A program made the translations under genes and the position numbers. This document shows, one piece after another, positions 46,383 to 55,099 of a stretch of DNA of 64,000 nucleotides. This DNA is from Sphingomonas edaphi. GTDB taxonomy: Bacteria; Pseudomonadota; Alphaproteobacteria; Sphingomonadales; Sphingomonadaceae. The notes beneath the pieces were generated by a model. That model saw only the letters and a program-made list of their open reading frames with translations. It ran no database searches and had not been told where the DNA came from. Location of the stretch: the NCBI RefSeq assembly GCF_003583725.1, contig NZ_QXTF01000003.1, positions 124,001 to 188,000 on the forward strand, given 5' to 3'. Each line of letters starts with the position of its first letter. Within the stretch, counting starts at the first letter, position 1.

Positions 46383-47918
46383 ATGACGATCGAGCATCAG
46401 CTCGAGCCGGGTAAGCGGCTGCTGGTCACCGTCGCGGTGATGCTGGCCGTGCTAATCCAGGTGCTGGATACGACGATCGCCAACGTCGCGTTGCCGCACA
46501 TGCAGGCAAGCCTTGGCGCGACGCAGGAAAGCATCAACTGGGTGCTGACGAGCTACATCGTCGCATCGGCAATCGCCTTACCGATCTCGGGCTGGCTGGC
46601 AGATCGCGTCGGCCGCAAGCGGCTGCTCATGTGGTCTGTCATCGGCTTCACTATAGCCTCGTTCCTCTGCGCGATTGCGCAGAGCCTTCCCGAGATGGTC
46701 GCCTTCCGGATTATCCAGGGCCTGACCGGGGCCTTCCTTGTCCCGCTAGCCCAGGCAACCCTGTTCGACATCAACCCGCCCGAACGCCATGCCCGAGCGA
46801 TGGCGCTATTCGGCGGCGGCGTCATGATTGGGCCGATCATGGGCCCAGTGCTGGGCGGCTGGCTGACCGACAGCTTCGATTGGCGCTGGGTGTTCCTAGT
46901 CAATGTGCCTGTCGGCGCGGCCGCGACACTGATGTTGCTGCGCTTTATGCCTAAGAGCCCGCTCGAAAACCGGCGGTTCGATATCTTCGGATTTGCCATG
47001 CTGGGCTTGGCGCTCGGCAGTTTGCAGCTGATGCTGGAGCGCGGTCACCAGCTGGACTGGTTCGACAGCGTCGAGATCTGGATCGAGGCTGGACTGGTTG
47101 CATCGGCCGGCTGGTTGTTCATCGTCCATACGCTGACGGGTAAGCACCCGCTGTTCGAACGCTCCATCTTCGCCGACCGCAACTTCGCTCTCGGCTTATT
47201 GTTCATGCTCGTAACCGGCGTGCTTCTGCTCGCCGGGCTCGCATTGTTGCCGCCGCTGCTACAGAATCTCTACGGCTATTCGGTGCTTCAGTCGGGCATC
47301 CTGACGATGCCGCGTGGAGTAGGAACGCTGATATCGATGCTGCTGGCAGGGCGACTGGTCGGTAAAGTCGATCTGCGAATCCTAGTTGCCCTTGGAATGG
47401 GGCTCATGGGCTGGTCCCTGCACATGATGACCGGATTTGCGATCGAGCAGGGTAGTGGCCCGGTTATCTGGTCCGGCCTAGTCCAAGGTCTTGGCCTTGG
47501 TCTCGTGTTCGTGACCATGCAGAGCCTTGCATTTGCAACGCTCGCGCCCCGGATGCGCACGAGCGCAGCGAGCCTGCTGAACCTGTCGCGAAATATTGGC
47601 GGATCGATCGGCATTAGCCTCGTCGCGACCCTGCTCGCCCAGAATATGCAAAAATCGCATGCCGACCTCGCGAGCCACATCACGGAACAGGTCTTGCCGA
47701 CGATCAGCGAAGGCGTGGTGTCCCAACTGGGATTGCCGGCTTCGAGCGCGCTAGCAATGGTGAACGCGGAAATCACGCGGCAGGCGGCGTTTATTGCATA
47801 TCTCGACGACTTCTGGATCATGATGTGGCTGACATTCGCGTCAATTCCGTTGGTGCTACTTCTACGCCCGGCAAAACCGCCTAAGCCGGGGGAGCCTCAA
47901 ATGGCGATGGCAGATTAA
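46383..47918 (+). CDS. emrB: EmrB/QacA-family (DHA2) drug exporter
   Basis: 511-residue MFS exporter with 14 membrane helices. Motifs include VLDTTIANVALPHMQASLG in helix 1, LADRVGRKRLLMWSVIGF, and GPIMGPVLGGWLTDSFDWRW, the helix-5 motif C of antiporters. Its TAA overlaps the ATG of the DUF167 gene in TAATG. It is the proton-driven pump of the MarR-controlled emrAB operon. Confidence 0.94.
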   Translation: MTIEHQLEPGKRLLVTVAVMLAVLIQVLDTTIANVALPHMQASLGATQESINWVLTSYIVASAIALPISGWLADRVGRKRLLMWSVIGFTIASFLCAIAQSLPEMVAFRIIQGLTGAFLVPLAQATLFDINPPERHARAMALFGGGVMIGPIMGPVLGGWLTDSFDWRWVFLVNVPVGAAATLMLLRFMPKSPLENRRFDIFGFAMLGLALGSLQLMLERGHQLDWFDSVEIWIEAGLVASAGWLFIVHTLTGKHPLFERSIFADRNFALGLLFMLVTGVLLLAGLALLPPLLQNLYGYSVLQSGILTMPRGVGTLISMLLAGRLVGKVDLRILVALGMGLMGWSLHMMTGFAIEQGSGPVIWSGLVQGLGLGLVFVTMQSLAFATLAPRMRTSAASLLNLSRNIGGSIGISLVATLLAQNMQKSHADLASHITEQVLPTISEGVVSQLGLPASSALAMVNAEITRQAAFIAYLDDFWIMMWLTFASIPLVLLLRPAKPPKPGEPQMAMAD

Positions 47919-48190
47919 TGTCGTGTGTGCTGGCGCTCCGTGTTTCGCCGCGCGCTGCAAGGGCTGGAATTGGCCCGTGGCGGGCAGGGGCTGACGGTCG
48001 CGAGGAACTCGAAGTCCGGGTCACTGCACCGCCGACCGATGGCAAGGCGAATGCGGAAGTGATCGAACTGCTCGCAAAGCGGCTCCGATTGACCAAATCA
48101 TCAGTCCGGATCGTCGCTGGCGAGACTTCACGGCACAAGAGAGTGGCGCTGCCGCTCGACGAAGAGGCGGTGCGCTCTCTGCTCGGTTAG
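47918..48190 (+). CDS. DUF167/YggU-family protein
   Basis: 90-residue DUF167 protein. The family signature VTAPPTDGKANAEVIELLAK is present at about residues 34-53, followed by VRIVAGETSRHKRVAL. The family has a small alpha/beta fold and no firm function. It is translationally coupled to emrB by TAATG, perhaps only by gene order. Its TAG overlaps the convergent gene's TAA in TTAG at 48187-48190. Confidence 0.93.
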   Translation: MSCVLALRVSPRAARAGIGPWRAGADGREELEVRVTAPPTDGKANAEVIELLAKRLRLTKSSVRIVAGETSRHKRVALPLDEEAVRSLLG

Positions 48191-49365
48191 AGGCGGAGCG
48201 AGGGCACGTCGGACCTGAACGCAGCAAGCGCTGCAGCCTGCTCAGCTTTGCGCACCGCGAACTCGTTTTGCCCGACGTGATAGTTTCCTTCCGGCTCGGG
48301 CCCCGGGAAGGGGGCGGAGCCATCAGGCCTGAAAAAGCGATCGTGAACAAATGAGACATTCGCGATGCTGGGCCAAACTCGATCGCGCAGAAACCACTGG
48401 TCCCAGTTGGGCGTCTCCACCTGCTTTGAACGATAGCTTTCAATCATCGGCTTTAGTGGCGGCAAGACACCGCCAAGCCCGCCCCACATTCCGGCCAGCA
48501 TGGGATCGGTGTGCGTCCACCAGTCTCTCATGACGTGAAAGGGCTTTCCGCTGTCCAGCCATTGGTGGACGGCGGCAGCTTCTCGAGAGTTGACCAGGCT
48601 ATCGCAGTCGCGAACGAGGAAGCGGCGGACGGCGAGGTCATCGGCAACGAGAAACCGTCGGGTCAATCGATGGCGGGTTGAAGGTTCGCCGTCTTCGAAC
48701 GAGACCTCGGCCCCTTCGGATTCTAGCGCTGAGCGTAGGTCGCGCGGCACGGATGCGTCGATGTAGAAGCGGCAAGTGAAAGTCGGATAGAGTTGGCGAC
48801 TTTCCAGCAGATTGTGCAATGCACCTCTTAGGTATCGCGGGTTTTCACCCCAGAGGCTGAAGGAAATAATGTCAGTTCCGCCGGGGCGCGGGCTACCAAA
48901 CTCGATGTGCGGAGTAGATGTGCTCGCCTGCTCATATTTTCGAGAAATGGCGCGCTCGCCCCATTTTCTCGCGGCGTCATCGTCGCCTAGCTGGTGGGAG
49001 ACTGTTGCCAATCCATCGAAGGCAGCAACTTCTGCACCACCCAGCGCTACATAGCGCTCCAGTGTTTGGCGTGCTTGCGCAAACGCCCGGGTTCGCTCCT
49101 GGAGCACTGCGAGATTGAGCAACAATGGCAGGTTGTCAGGATAATCCGTGATCACTCGCTCCAGCAGGTCGCGGGCCGGCTGAAACGCCCCGTCGAGGAA
49201 CAGATAGTAGGCTGCCTGAAGCGGTAAGTCTGGAGTAGGGGCCTTGGGGTCGAAAAGCTCAAACAGCAGCTTGAGAGCGGGTCCCTTGCGACCTGCGCTC
49301 CACTCTGCATGAGCTTGCTGGCTCCAGCTTTTTGGTACGCCCACCCGCGAGCTCCTGCCGTTCAT
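48187..49365 (-). CDS. TPR protein with glycosyltransferase-like C-terminal domain
   Basis: 392-residue protein without signal peptide. Residues about 45-145 form TPR-like repeats (GAFQPARDLLERVITDYPDN, AFAQARQTLERYVALGG). The C-terminal 230 residues look like a GT-A glycosyltransferase: ISFSLWGENPRYLRGALHNL, a DxD-like motif in RDCDSLVNSREAAAVHQW near residue 250, and HVMRDWWTHTDPMLAGMWGG. It could glycosylate a protein or cell-surface glycan. Recognition rests on the DxD-like motif; the substrate is unknown. Confidence 0.72.
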   Translation of the reverse strand: MNGRSSRVGVPKSWSQQAHAEWSAGRKGPALKLLFELFDPKAPTPDLPLQAAYYLFLDGAFQPARDLLERVITDYPDNLPLLLNLAVLQERTRAFAQARQTLERYVALGGAEVAAFDGLATVSHQLGDDDAARKWGERAISRKYEQASTSTPHIEFGSPRPGGTDIISFSLWGENPRYLRGALHNLLESRQLYPTFTCRFYIDASVPRDLRSALESEGAEVSFEDGEPSTRHRLTRRFLVADDLAVRRFLVRDCDSLVNSREAAAVHQWLDSGKPFHVMRDWWTHTDPMLAGMWGGLGGVLPPLKPMIESYRSKQVETPNWDQWFLRDRVWPSIANVSFVHDRFFRPDGSAPFPGPEPEGNYHVGQNEFAVRKAEQAAALAAFRSDVPSLRL

Positions 49366-49544
49366 CCGCTCCGCACACTATGACGGGCGCATTAGTCGCT
49401 GCGAAGCGCCTATTTCGGAGCCAGCCATGATGAGAATGACCGCTGCTGGAAGAGTCGCCGTTCCGCCTTTCTCACACGCATGCATGGCTAATTTCCATTC
49501 TCGGGCTTTGTGCTCTTGCCGTAATGGCCATCAGGAGAAGGAGA

Positions 49545-50174
49545 ATGGAACGCTCTGAATTAGACCCTACCGACAACCACGATATGTGGACTTCGGGTCG
49601 TAAGCTTGGGGCAAAGCGACCGCTGAAACTTCAGCAGATTTGGGCGATCAGGTTTTGGCTGGATCGCGAGAAGAGGGTGAGGGACCGCGCGCTGTTTGAC
49701 TTGGCGATCGACAGTAAGCTTCGGGGCTGCGATCTCGTGAAAGTACGTATTTGTGATCTAGTGTCCGGCGGAAAGGTGCGCAGTCGCGCCATCGTCATTC
49801 AGCAAAAAACCAAGCGGCCTGTACAGTTTGAGTTGATGGAGCCTGCGCGTTCCAGCCTGCTAGCATGGTTTGAAAAGCGCAAAGGTGGGTTCCAAGATTA
49901 TACGTTTCCGAGCCGGATTGATCACAAGGCACACTTGAGCACCCGGCAATATGCGCGCCTTGTCGATGAGTGGGTAACCGGAATTGGCCTGAGGAAAGAG
50001 GATTACGGAACGCATTCCCTCCGAAGGACCAAGGCTTCGATTATCTATAAGCAGACCGGCAACTTGCGAGCCGTGCAGATACTTCTCGGTCACACCAAGA
50101 TTGAAAGCACTGTTCGCTATCTTGGGGTCGACGTCGAGGATGCTCTGACCATAGCCGAAAGCACTGAAATTTAA
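49545..50174 (+). CDS. Minimal tyrosine recombinase (catalytic domain only)
   Basis: 209-residue integrase-type recombinase. Catalytic residues are visible: Arg in DSKLRGCDLVKV, Lys in QQKTKRPVQFE, His-x-x-Arg in GTHSLRRTKA, His in LLGHTKIESTV and the nucleophile Tyr in VRYLGVDVED. It lacks most of the usual N-terminal SAM-like/core-binding domain. AGGAGAAGGAGA directly before 49545 makes this ATG the likely start instead of 49524. It sits at the left border of an orphan-rich region and has a hairpin after its stop. Confidence 0.88.
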   Translation: MERSELDPTDNHDMWTSGRKLGAKRPLKLQQIWAIRFWLDREKRVRDRALFDLAIDSKLRGCDLVKVRICDLVSGGKVRSRAIVIQQKTKRPVQFELMEPARSSLLAWFEKRKGGFQDYTFPSRIDHKAHLSTRQYARLVDEWVTGIGLRKEDYGTHSLRRTKASIIYKQTGNLRAVQILLGHTKIESTVRYLGVDVEDALTIAESTEI

Positions 50175-50183
50175 GCAAAAGGG

Positions 50184-50208
50184 GCGGCGCCCTTAGTGGC
50201 GCCGCTTT
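50184..50208 (+). terminator. Terminator-like hairpin after the recombinase
   Basis: Perfect 8-bp GC stem (50184-50191 with 50198-50205), 6-nt loop, then TTT. It begins 9 nt after the recombinase stop. The short T-run makes it moderate. Confidence 0.6.
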
Positions 50209-50240
50209 GCTCGCCGCCTTCGCTTGAGCACTGGTCATCG

Positions 50241-50462
50241 TCAACAGGGCGGGTCTTCATCCTTCCCGAAAACGCCCGCCCGCATCTGACAGCCAAATCC
50301 GACTGGATCGGCTTGAACGACCATCGTGCTCTCAGTGTCGATCGCCTCGCAGATTGCGTCGATTACCTGTCGCTGCAGAGCGCCTGCGACGGGGGGTTTT
50401 ACTCGAACGCTGATCTTGGCGCCGATGCGCGCGCGCAATGCAATTCCAGTGATTCTTCTCAT
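50241..50462 (-). CDS. Possible small ORF of 73 codons
   Basis: Frame reading MRRITGIALRARIGAKISVR at the start and ending FGKDEDPPC. It is more protein-like than the overlapping plus-strand frames, but there is no ribosome site and no recognised motif. I keep it as a weak candidate in an otherwise gene-free gap between the recombinase (ends 50174) and the secreted protein at 50729. Confidence 0.3.
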   Translation of the reverse strand: MRRITGIALRARIGAKISVRVKPPVAGALQRQVIDAICEAIDTESTMVVQADPVGFGCQMRAGVFGKDEDPPC

Positions 50463-50728
50463 TTTCGTCGAAATGGAACAAAAGAAGAACAAATGCAAGC
50501 TGAGCGGTGCCGGGCTCAATCAGCGCATAACAGACTCGAAACGCTGACGTGCGCCTGACAGTCGGGCAATATCCTCGTGTTAAATTTTCGTTAGACTCGA
50601 CTCGGCTCACATGCTTATTCCGCGCGCGGAACGACGGGTGTCGTCGTGCCGTTCCCTGTCACTGATTGCAGAGCGCCGATCCCCTTGATCGGCAGCCGCC
50701 AACGCAGCGGTCATTGAAGGGAGGCATC

Positions 50729-51169
50729 ATGCGCCAATCGATCCTGACTATCTTGGGGACAGCCACGCTCTTTATTGCGGCTCCGGCCACGGCTCAGGAG
50801 GTTCCGCTCATCCCAGGCGATTATTGGGAAGTCGCCGAGATCGACGTTAATGATGGAAGTGGACCGGCCTATGCCGATTATCTCGCCTCGCGGTGGCGGC
50901 AGAACCAGGAATTTGCGAAATCAAAGGGGTGGATCAAGGATTACATGGTCTTTTCCGTCGTGAATCGGCGCGCAGACGAACCTGATCTTTATCTCGTCAC
51001 CATCTTTGAACGCGCGCCCACAGCTTCAGAGCAAATGGCGCGTGAAAAAGAGTTCGACGCCTTCTTGAAGACTAACGCTCGCCAGGAAGGTGCTGCGTTC
51101 GCTGCTCGTGGCGCGATGCGGAAAGTTGGAGGAGAAATGCTGCTGCAGCGGCAGTTGTTCAGAAAGTAA
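50729..51169 (+). CDS. Small secreted protein, 146 aa
   Basis: 146 residues with a signal peptide (MRQSILTILGTATLFIAAPA then TAQ). The mature part has DYWEVAEIDVNDGSGPAYAD and LASRWRQNQEFAKSKGWIKD, giving an alpha/beta fold like dimeric ferredoxin-type (ABM/EthD-like) proteins, but this is only a resemblance. GGGAGG 6 nt before the ATG confirms the start. The gene stands alone; no operon partner is evident. Confidence 0.75.
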   Translation: MRQSILTILGTATLFIAAPATAQEVPLIPGDYWEVAEIDVNDGSGPAYADYLASRWRQNQEFAKSKGWIKDYMVFSVVNRRADEPDLYLVTIFERAPTASEQMAREKEFDAFLKTNARQEGAAFAARGAMRKVGGEMLLQRQLFRK

Positions 51170-51543
51170 GCTGTAGGCTGCCAACGCGACGCCGCCGAAC
51201 GGACTAGGCTTTGGATCCCAACGGTGGAGGGTTCCCGGCTGACCACAACAGCCGGGAGCCGGCTGTTCGCTTGCAACCGCCTTCCAAGCATTGCGCCAGC
51301 CCACGATGCCCGTTTCATGTTTCGGCCAAGTTGTTCAGCGAAGCATTGCGAAGCGAGCAGCGACTCAAGGCGGTCATCAGCGGAGAGTCGAACGTCGTCA
51401 CTGTAGTGGCGACCGCGCACCAAGATCTGGTCCGAGACCACAATATATCTAAAGTTCGCTTGTTCCAGAGGCACTCCAGTTTTGGATTGCATTCAACTGC
51501 GAACGGGTGCAGTCTGCGGCGCTAAAGCCTGAGGAGAAGTGCG
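51170..51543. other. Gene-free gap of 374 bp
   Basis: No convincing gene on either strand. It holds a 9-bp hairpin (51233-51241 with 51249-51257, 7-nt loop, no T-run) and, at 51305-51380, a fragment resembling the dispersed intergenic repeat, ending in GCGGTCATCAG. Confidence 0.5.
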
Positions 51544-52071
51544 ATGAACGCAGTCATTCTCTTGGCGACCGCGGCGTTCACGATCGCAAGCGGAGTATCC
51601 CCTGAACCCACAATTCCGCGACCGGAAGCTGCATCTCACTTTACAATTTTGGGTGTAGGGACCGCTGCCGGATCGCCAGCACGCTATTACCAAGTTGCCT
51701 CCTCTGCGGATGTCGACGGGGACGGCCGTGTTGACACCGGAGTGCTGAAGGTCAGATGCGTGAACGGTCAGGTTGCCGCTGCCAGTTACCGCTATCATGA
51801 GTGGAGATGGAACAATGCCGCCGGGCGAACGGCCGGCGACCCTTCACCACGATTAGAGGGTGACGTAGCGCTTGTGAAGAACTGGGATGCCAGTACGCCC
51901 GAGCTGCGCAGCATGAAGGTACACTATGATGTCAAAAAGAACACCAAGGCTCGGCTTGCAGCGCAGAGCTCGGCTCAAAACGAGTGGCTTGAGTTGACGC
52001 TGAGCGGAACGGCTGACCTTTGCACCGATGGCGCGCGCACCAAGAATCTGAACAGCTCTAAGTCGAATTAA
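51544..52071 (+). CDS. Hypothetical secreted protein, 175 aa
   Basis: 175-residue protein. The start MNAVILLATAAFTIASGVSP looks like a short signal peptide. The body contains SADVDGDGRVDTGVLKVRC, an EF-hand/dockerin-like Asp-rich loop (DVDGDGRVD) that may bind calcium. It ends in a Ser/Asn-rich tail. GAGGAG 9 nt upstream supports the start. I do not recognise the family. A repeat element begins about 90 bp downstream. Confidence 0.65.
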   Translation: MNAVILLATAAFTIASGVSPEPTIPRPEAASHFTILGVGTAAGSPARYYQVASSADVDGDGRVDTGVLKVRCVNGQVAAASYRYHEWRWNNAAGRTAGDPSPRLEGDVALVKNWDASTPELRSMKVHYDVKKNTKARLAAQSSAQNEWLELTLSGTADLCTDGARTKNLNSSKSN

Positions 52072-52163
52072 TCAAGAATGTCGCGCAGCGACGCATGCAG
52101 TGACCGGATCCCTGTTCGAACATCTCTTTCTTGATCGCTGTGCAGAGGTGGACAAACGAGCAC

Positions 52164-52304
52164 ACAATGTTCGTCTTCCAACCCGCGCAGAGTCGTGACG
52201 TTCCAGGTAATCGCAATCGCGTATCCGGTCGTTCGCTCAGCAATTCGCGGCGCGGCTGACGGTGACACATTCCGGCTATGACCGCGACCCATTGCGGACA
52301 TTAG
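52164..52304. repeat. Dispersed intergenic repeat, copy 1
   Basis: Left end like AATGTTCGTCTTCCAACCC (52166-52184), middle box CCGGTCGTTCGCTCAGCAA (52225-52243), right end GCGACCCATTGCGGACATTA (52284-52303). Ends are inverted relative to each other. About 141 bp, in the spacer after the 175-aa gene. Confidence 0.6.
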
Positions 52305-52325
52305 GGTGGTGCTTCAGAAAGCGGT

Positions 52326-52736
52326 ATGGTTCGCTTTCTTGTGCTTGCGTTCGCACTCTTCATCCTTGCTTCGTGCAGCCCTCAAAGCAGCCGCATCGAT
52401 GGCCCGTATCTGCTCGACATCACGGACATCCCAGAAGATGCGATGGTTTGTTACGAGCTACCAAAGGGCGATTGCATTGGCCGTATCGAGCAGACCGTGT
52501 TCACCGTCGGCTCCAACGAAGACTACATCGTTGCAGCAAGGCATCCGCACAAGTTTGAAGACACGACGCTCGACCGGTCGCGCACCGAATATTTCTACCT
52601 CATTCGAGCGCTTGACGGCCCTTTGGTTGACCCCGACGTCACTGTGCGGGGCCCGTTCAGCCGAGCGGATTTTGAGCGGGAGCGGCAACGCCTGGACTTG
52701 CCTGCCTTCTCCCACGAGATTGCGAGCCTGAACTGA
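52326..52736 (+). CDS. Small lipoprotein, 136 aa
   Basis: 136-residue putative lipoprotein: MVRFLVLAFALFILASCSPQ carries the lipobox LASC. The mature part contains IGRIEQTVFTVGSNEDYIVA and a C-terminal charged helix FSRADFERERQRLDL. No family recognised. It lies between two repeat-like stretches (copy 1 on its left; a degenerate copy, 52748-52865, on its right). Confidence 0.68.
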   Translation: MVRFLVLAFALFILASCSPQSSRIDGPYLLDITDIPEDAMVCYELPKGDCIGRIEQTVFTVGSNEDYIVAARHPHKFEDTTLDRSRTEYFYLIRALDGPLVDPDVTVRGPFSRADFERERQRLDLPAFSHEIASLN

Positions 52737-52747
52737 CACGCGGCTGC

Positions 52748-52865
52748 GGCAGCGCTCCACCCTGCAACGACCTCACGCCGGCCCAGGTAGCTTTGATCCG
52801 TTTCCGACCGTTCGTTCAGCGTAGCGTTGAAGTCGGGCTGCGACCCAAAGCTGACTCTGCGGACC
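52748..52865. repeat. Dispersed intergenic repeat, degenerate copy
   Basis: Box A is clear (CCGACCGTTCGTTCAGCG, 52804-52821). The left end (CGCTCCACCC) and right end (GCGACCCAAAG then CTGCGGAC) are diverged. It begins 11 bp after the lipoprotein stop. Confidence 0.4.
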
Positions 52866-52931
52866 TCCGTAAAGCAGGGGCACCAGCACCCCTGCGTTGA
52901 GTAAGGTTCATGCGCCCGTTACATGCTACCT

Positions 52932-53900
52932 ATGACCGTCGTTGCCGCTTACCTTTATCGGAATGGACACCGAGTCCGTGAGGTGTCGATCGATGAGAAA
53001 ATCGAGAGCGCCGAGCAGAAGAGCGAGTTTGCCTGGATTGGGATAGCCGACCCTTCCGAAGAAGAGATGTCGAAACTCGCAGCGAACTATGATCTTCATC
53101 CGCTCGCGGTCGAAGATGCGATCAAGGCAAACCAACTTCCAAAAATCGACGTTTACGACGATCAGCTATTCGTGGTGGCACGCACCGCCCATCTGGTGGA
53201 TGACCATATTGACTATGGCGAGACGGCAATCTTTGTCGGGCACAGCCACATCATCAGCGTGCGGCATGGATCGACCAGAGCTCACACGACGCTTCGCGAG
53301 CAGTTGGAGAAGACGCCGCGTTTCCTGATGCACGGCGTCGACTATGTGCTTCACGCCATCTTGGATTTCGTGGTTGATGGCTACCTCCCTCTCATCACTG
53401 ACCTCGAAGAAGAGGTCCTCGAGATGGAGACCAAAGCGCTCAATGGCATGCTTGGGCGCGAGGAAGTCAACCGCATCTTCACTGTGAGACGTGAACTGAT
53501 CCGCTTCCAGCGCATCCTTGGACCGATGGGAGAAGTAGCGCAAAAGTTGGCGCGGCTGGAGTTGCCGTCCATTGACGCTGAGGTCCGCATCTACTTCCGA
53601 GACGTTCAGGACCACGTTCGCCGAACCCAGGCACGCGTGGACAGCTTACGCGAGGTCCTCACGAGCGTCTTCGAACTGAGCACTTTGCTGGAACAGCAAC
53701 AGCAGGGCCGCATCACCCGTCAGCTGGCGGCCTGGGCCGCCATTCTGGCGGTGCCAACGGCAATTGCCGGCATCTATGGCATGAACTTCGAGAACATGCC
53801 TGAACTAACCACGCGCTACGGGTATTTCGTCATCGTCGTGACTATCGGGGTGATCTGCCTGATACTGTATCGCCGTTTCCGTAAGCTCGGCTGGCTTTAA
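52932..53900 (+). CDS. corA: CorA-family magnesium/cobalt transporter
   Basis: 322-residue CorA. The N-terminal cytoplasmic domain is followed by a long stalk helix and two C-terminal membrane helices. The selectivity motif GMN is in GIYGMNFENMPEL, and the last residues are charged. It forms a pentameric channel for Mg2+ and possibly Co2+/Ni2+. The start at 52932 (MTVVAAYLYRNG) matches homologues better than 52923. No Mg-responsive leader is visible upstream. Confidence 0.92.
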   Translation: MTVVAAYLYRNGHRVREVSIDEKIESAEQKSEFAWIGIADPSEEEMSKLAANYDLHPLAVEDAIKANQLPKIDVYDDQLFVVARTAHLVDDHIDYGETAIFVGHSHIISVRHGSTRAHTTLREQLEKTPRFLMHGVDYVLHAILDFVVDGYLPLITDLEEEVLEMETKALNGMLGREEVNRIFTVRRELIRFQRILGPMGEVAQKLARLELPSIDAEVRIYFRDVQDHVRRTQARVDSLREVLTSVFELSTLLEQQQQGRITRQLAAWAAILAVPTAIAGIYGMNFENMPELTTRYGYFVIVVTIGVICLILYRRFRKLGWL

Positions 53901-54034
53901 GTGGAGTCAGACTTCCGATTCGCGATGAGCCGCAAATGGGCGAGCATCCACAAGAGTCCAACGACGAGATAGTCGACCGCGGATATAAGTGCTGCGACAT
54001 AGGTCTCTAGTCCATTGGTGGCGCGTCGCTCCAT
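53897..54034 (-). CDS. Possible 45-aa membrane peptide
   Basis: Short frame starting MERRATNGLETYVAALISAV and ending LIANRKSDST, with one hydrophobic helix (about residues 12-32) between charged ends. Its stop overlaps the corA stop. It has no strong ribosome site. The amphiphilic layout looks real, but the length leaves doubt. Confidence 0.4.
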   Translation of the reverse strand: MERRATNGLETYVAALISAVDYLVVGLLWMLAHLRLIANRKSDST

Positions 54035-54066
54035 GTCTATCGGTTATCGTTCCTAATGCCAGCTTT

Positions 54067-54513
54067 CTACCCAAAGTTGCGCGTCAACTTTCGACCCACA
54101 ACGGACCACTGATTGCTATCGGTAGCCGCCACCTCTTCGATTGCCTCGACTAGCTCGCAATCCGGTTCGGGGCCTGTGTTCAGCGCGATGTGCGCCACTC
54201 GATTTGTGACCCAACTGCGCAACTCGTCCTTTGTCAGAGGAAGCTCGAAAATGACGCCTGCGTGATAAGTATCCGTCCACCGCAATCGGCATTTCAGCGG
54301 CGGTAGATCCGGCAGGCGCAGAATAACGACGCCCAGCCTGCGGATGGAGGTAACCGTCCGTAGTTTAGCCCCGCCTTCGGAGATGTCCTGAATGTAACCG
54401 GCGTAGTGTCGCTGTCCGATCTGAATGCGGGCACGACACTGGATGCCGAAACGTGGATGCTTGCGCCGTCGTTGGGTTGGGGTGGACAAATCTGACGTAC
54501 GACAAAGATACAT
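54067..54513 (-). CDS. PilZ-domain protein, 148 aa
   Basis: 148 residues with one PilZ domain. The arginine motif QRRRKHPRFGIQCRARI lies at about 15-31, followed by GYIQDISEGGAKLRT with the DxSxxG motif, so c-di-GMP binding is likely. The C-terminal ~45 residues are acidic and unassigned (EPDCELVEAIEEVAAT). It is divergent from the AT-rich membrane gene across a gap that contains a repeat copy. Confidence 0.85.
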   Translation of the reverse strand: MYLCRTSDLSTPTQRRRKHPRFGIQCRARIQIGQRHYAGYIQDISEGGAKLRTVTSIRRLGVVILRLPDLPPLKCRLRWTDTYHAGVIFELPLTKDELRSWVTNRVAHIALNTGPEPDCELVEAIEEVAATDSNQWSVVGRKLTRNFG

Positions 54514-54577
54514 CTCAGGCAGGCCTCGTATCCATTGGACGACGGATTTAGAGCGCTACCTCAAAGCTACCGTTAAC

Positions 54578-54693
54578 GAAGCGACCGCTTCGGGATAAAA
54601 TCCCAAGGTTACTGGCGGCCCGAGGTGCCGTTTTTGATTCATTCGTTCAGCAAACGACATGATGGGCGGGCTGCGACCCATTGCGGTCGTTAA
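54578..54693. repeat. Dispersed intergenic repeat, copy 2
   Basis: Left end GACCGCTTCGGG (degenerate), box A ATTCGTTCAGCAAA (54641-54654), right end GCGACCCATTGCGGTCGTTA (54673-54692). Same order and orientation as copy 1. Confidence 0.55.
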
Positions 54694-54790
54694 TCGTGAG
54701 TGTCACTGTCCCGCAACGAGTCCGTTTGCGCACATGCCTGCTTGGAAGCGGACTTTGACTGTTGCATTCCTATCCAATTGGTAGGCCATA

Positions 54791-55099
54791 ATGATATTAT
54801 TATTATTAGTTCTTGCGTTAATTTCACTGCAAGTATTCATGGCAAGCAAATCTGCGGCTGTAATTGAGATCAAAAAGCCTAGCCTGAACTACAAGCAATG
54901 TTTTGACGCATTTTTTACCCACGGCCGGATTTTTGCTCGGATTTCCATAGTTAGTATTTTTATATTATTGCATATTGCTGCGAATATTTTGTTGGATGGA
55001 GGCGCTCTGAAATATGCGCAGTTTGCGTCGTTCCTTGGGGCGTTAATGGCGGTGGCGGCGATCCACCTTCATTATGAAAGTAAAATACTGGGCGATTAA
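54791..55099 (+). CDS. AT-rich small membrane protein, 102 aa
   Basis: 102 residues with about three hydrophobic helices: MILLLLVLALISLQVFM, then ISIVSIFILLHIAANILL, and a C-terminal one ending AAIHLHYESK. The coding bases are visibly AT-rich (runs such as TATTATTATTATTAG near the start), unlike the neighbours. This suggests recent acquisition. Family not recognised; gene boundaries rest on the ATG at 54791 with AGG 6 nt upstream. Confidence 0.65.
   Translation: MILLLLVLALISLQVFMASKSAAVIEIKKPSLNYKQCFDAFFTHGRIFARISIVSIFILLHIAANILLDGGALKYAQFASFLGALMAVAAIHLHYESKILGD

Noticed and set aside
51233-51257. 9-bp hairpin as a terminator for the 146-aa gene
   Set aside because: No T-tract and 60 bp beyond the stop; function cannot be claimed.
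50989-51492. 167-codon minus-strand frame over the 146-aa secreted gene and the following gap
   Set aside because: Antisense to a gene with signal peptide and strong ribosome site; composition is that of a shadow frame.
52068-52268. Minus-strand frame ending SLHASLRDILD with a GTG start
   Set aside because: Its N-terminal half lies in repeat copy 52164-52304, and no good ribosome site is present; likely chance frame.
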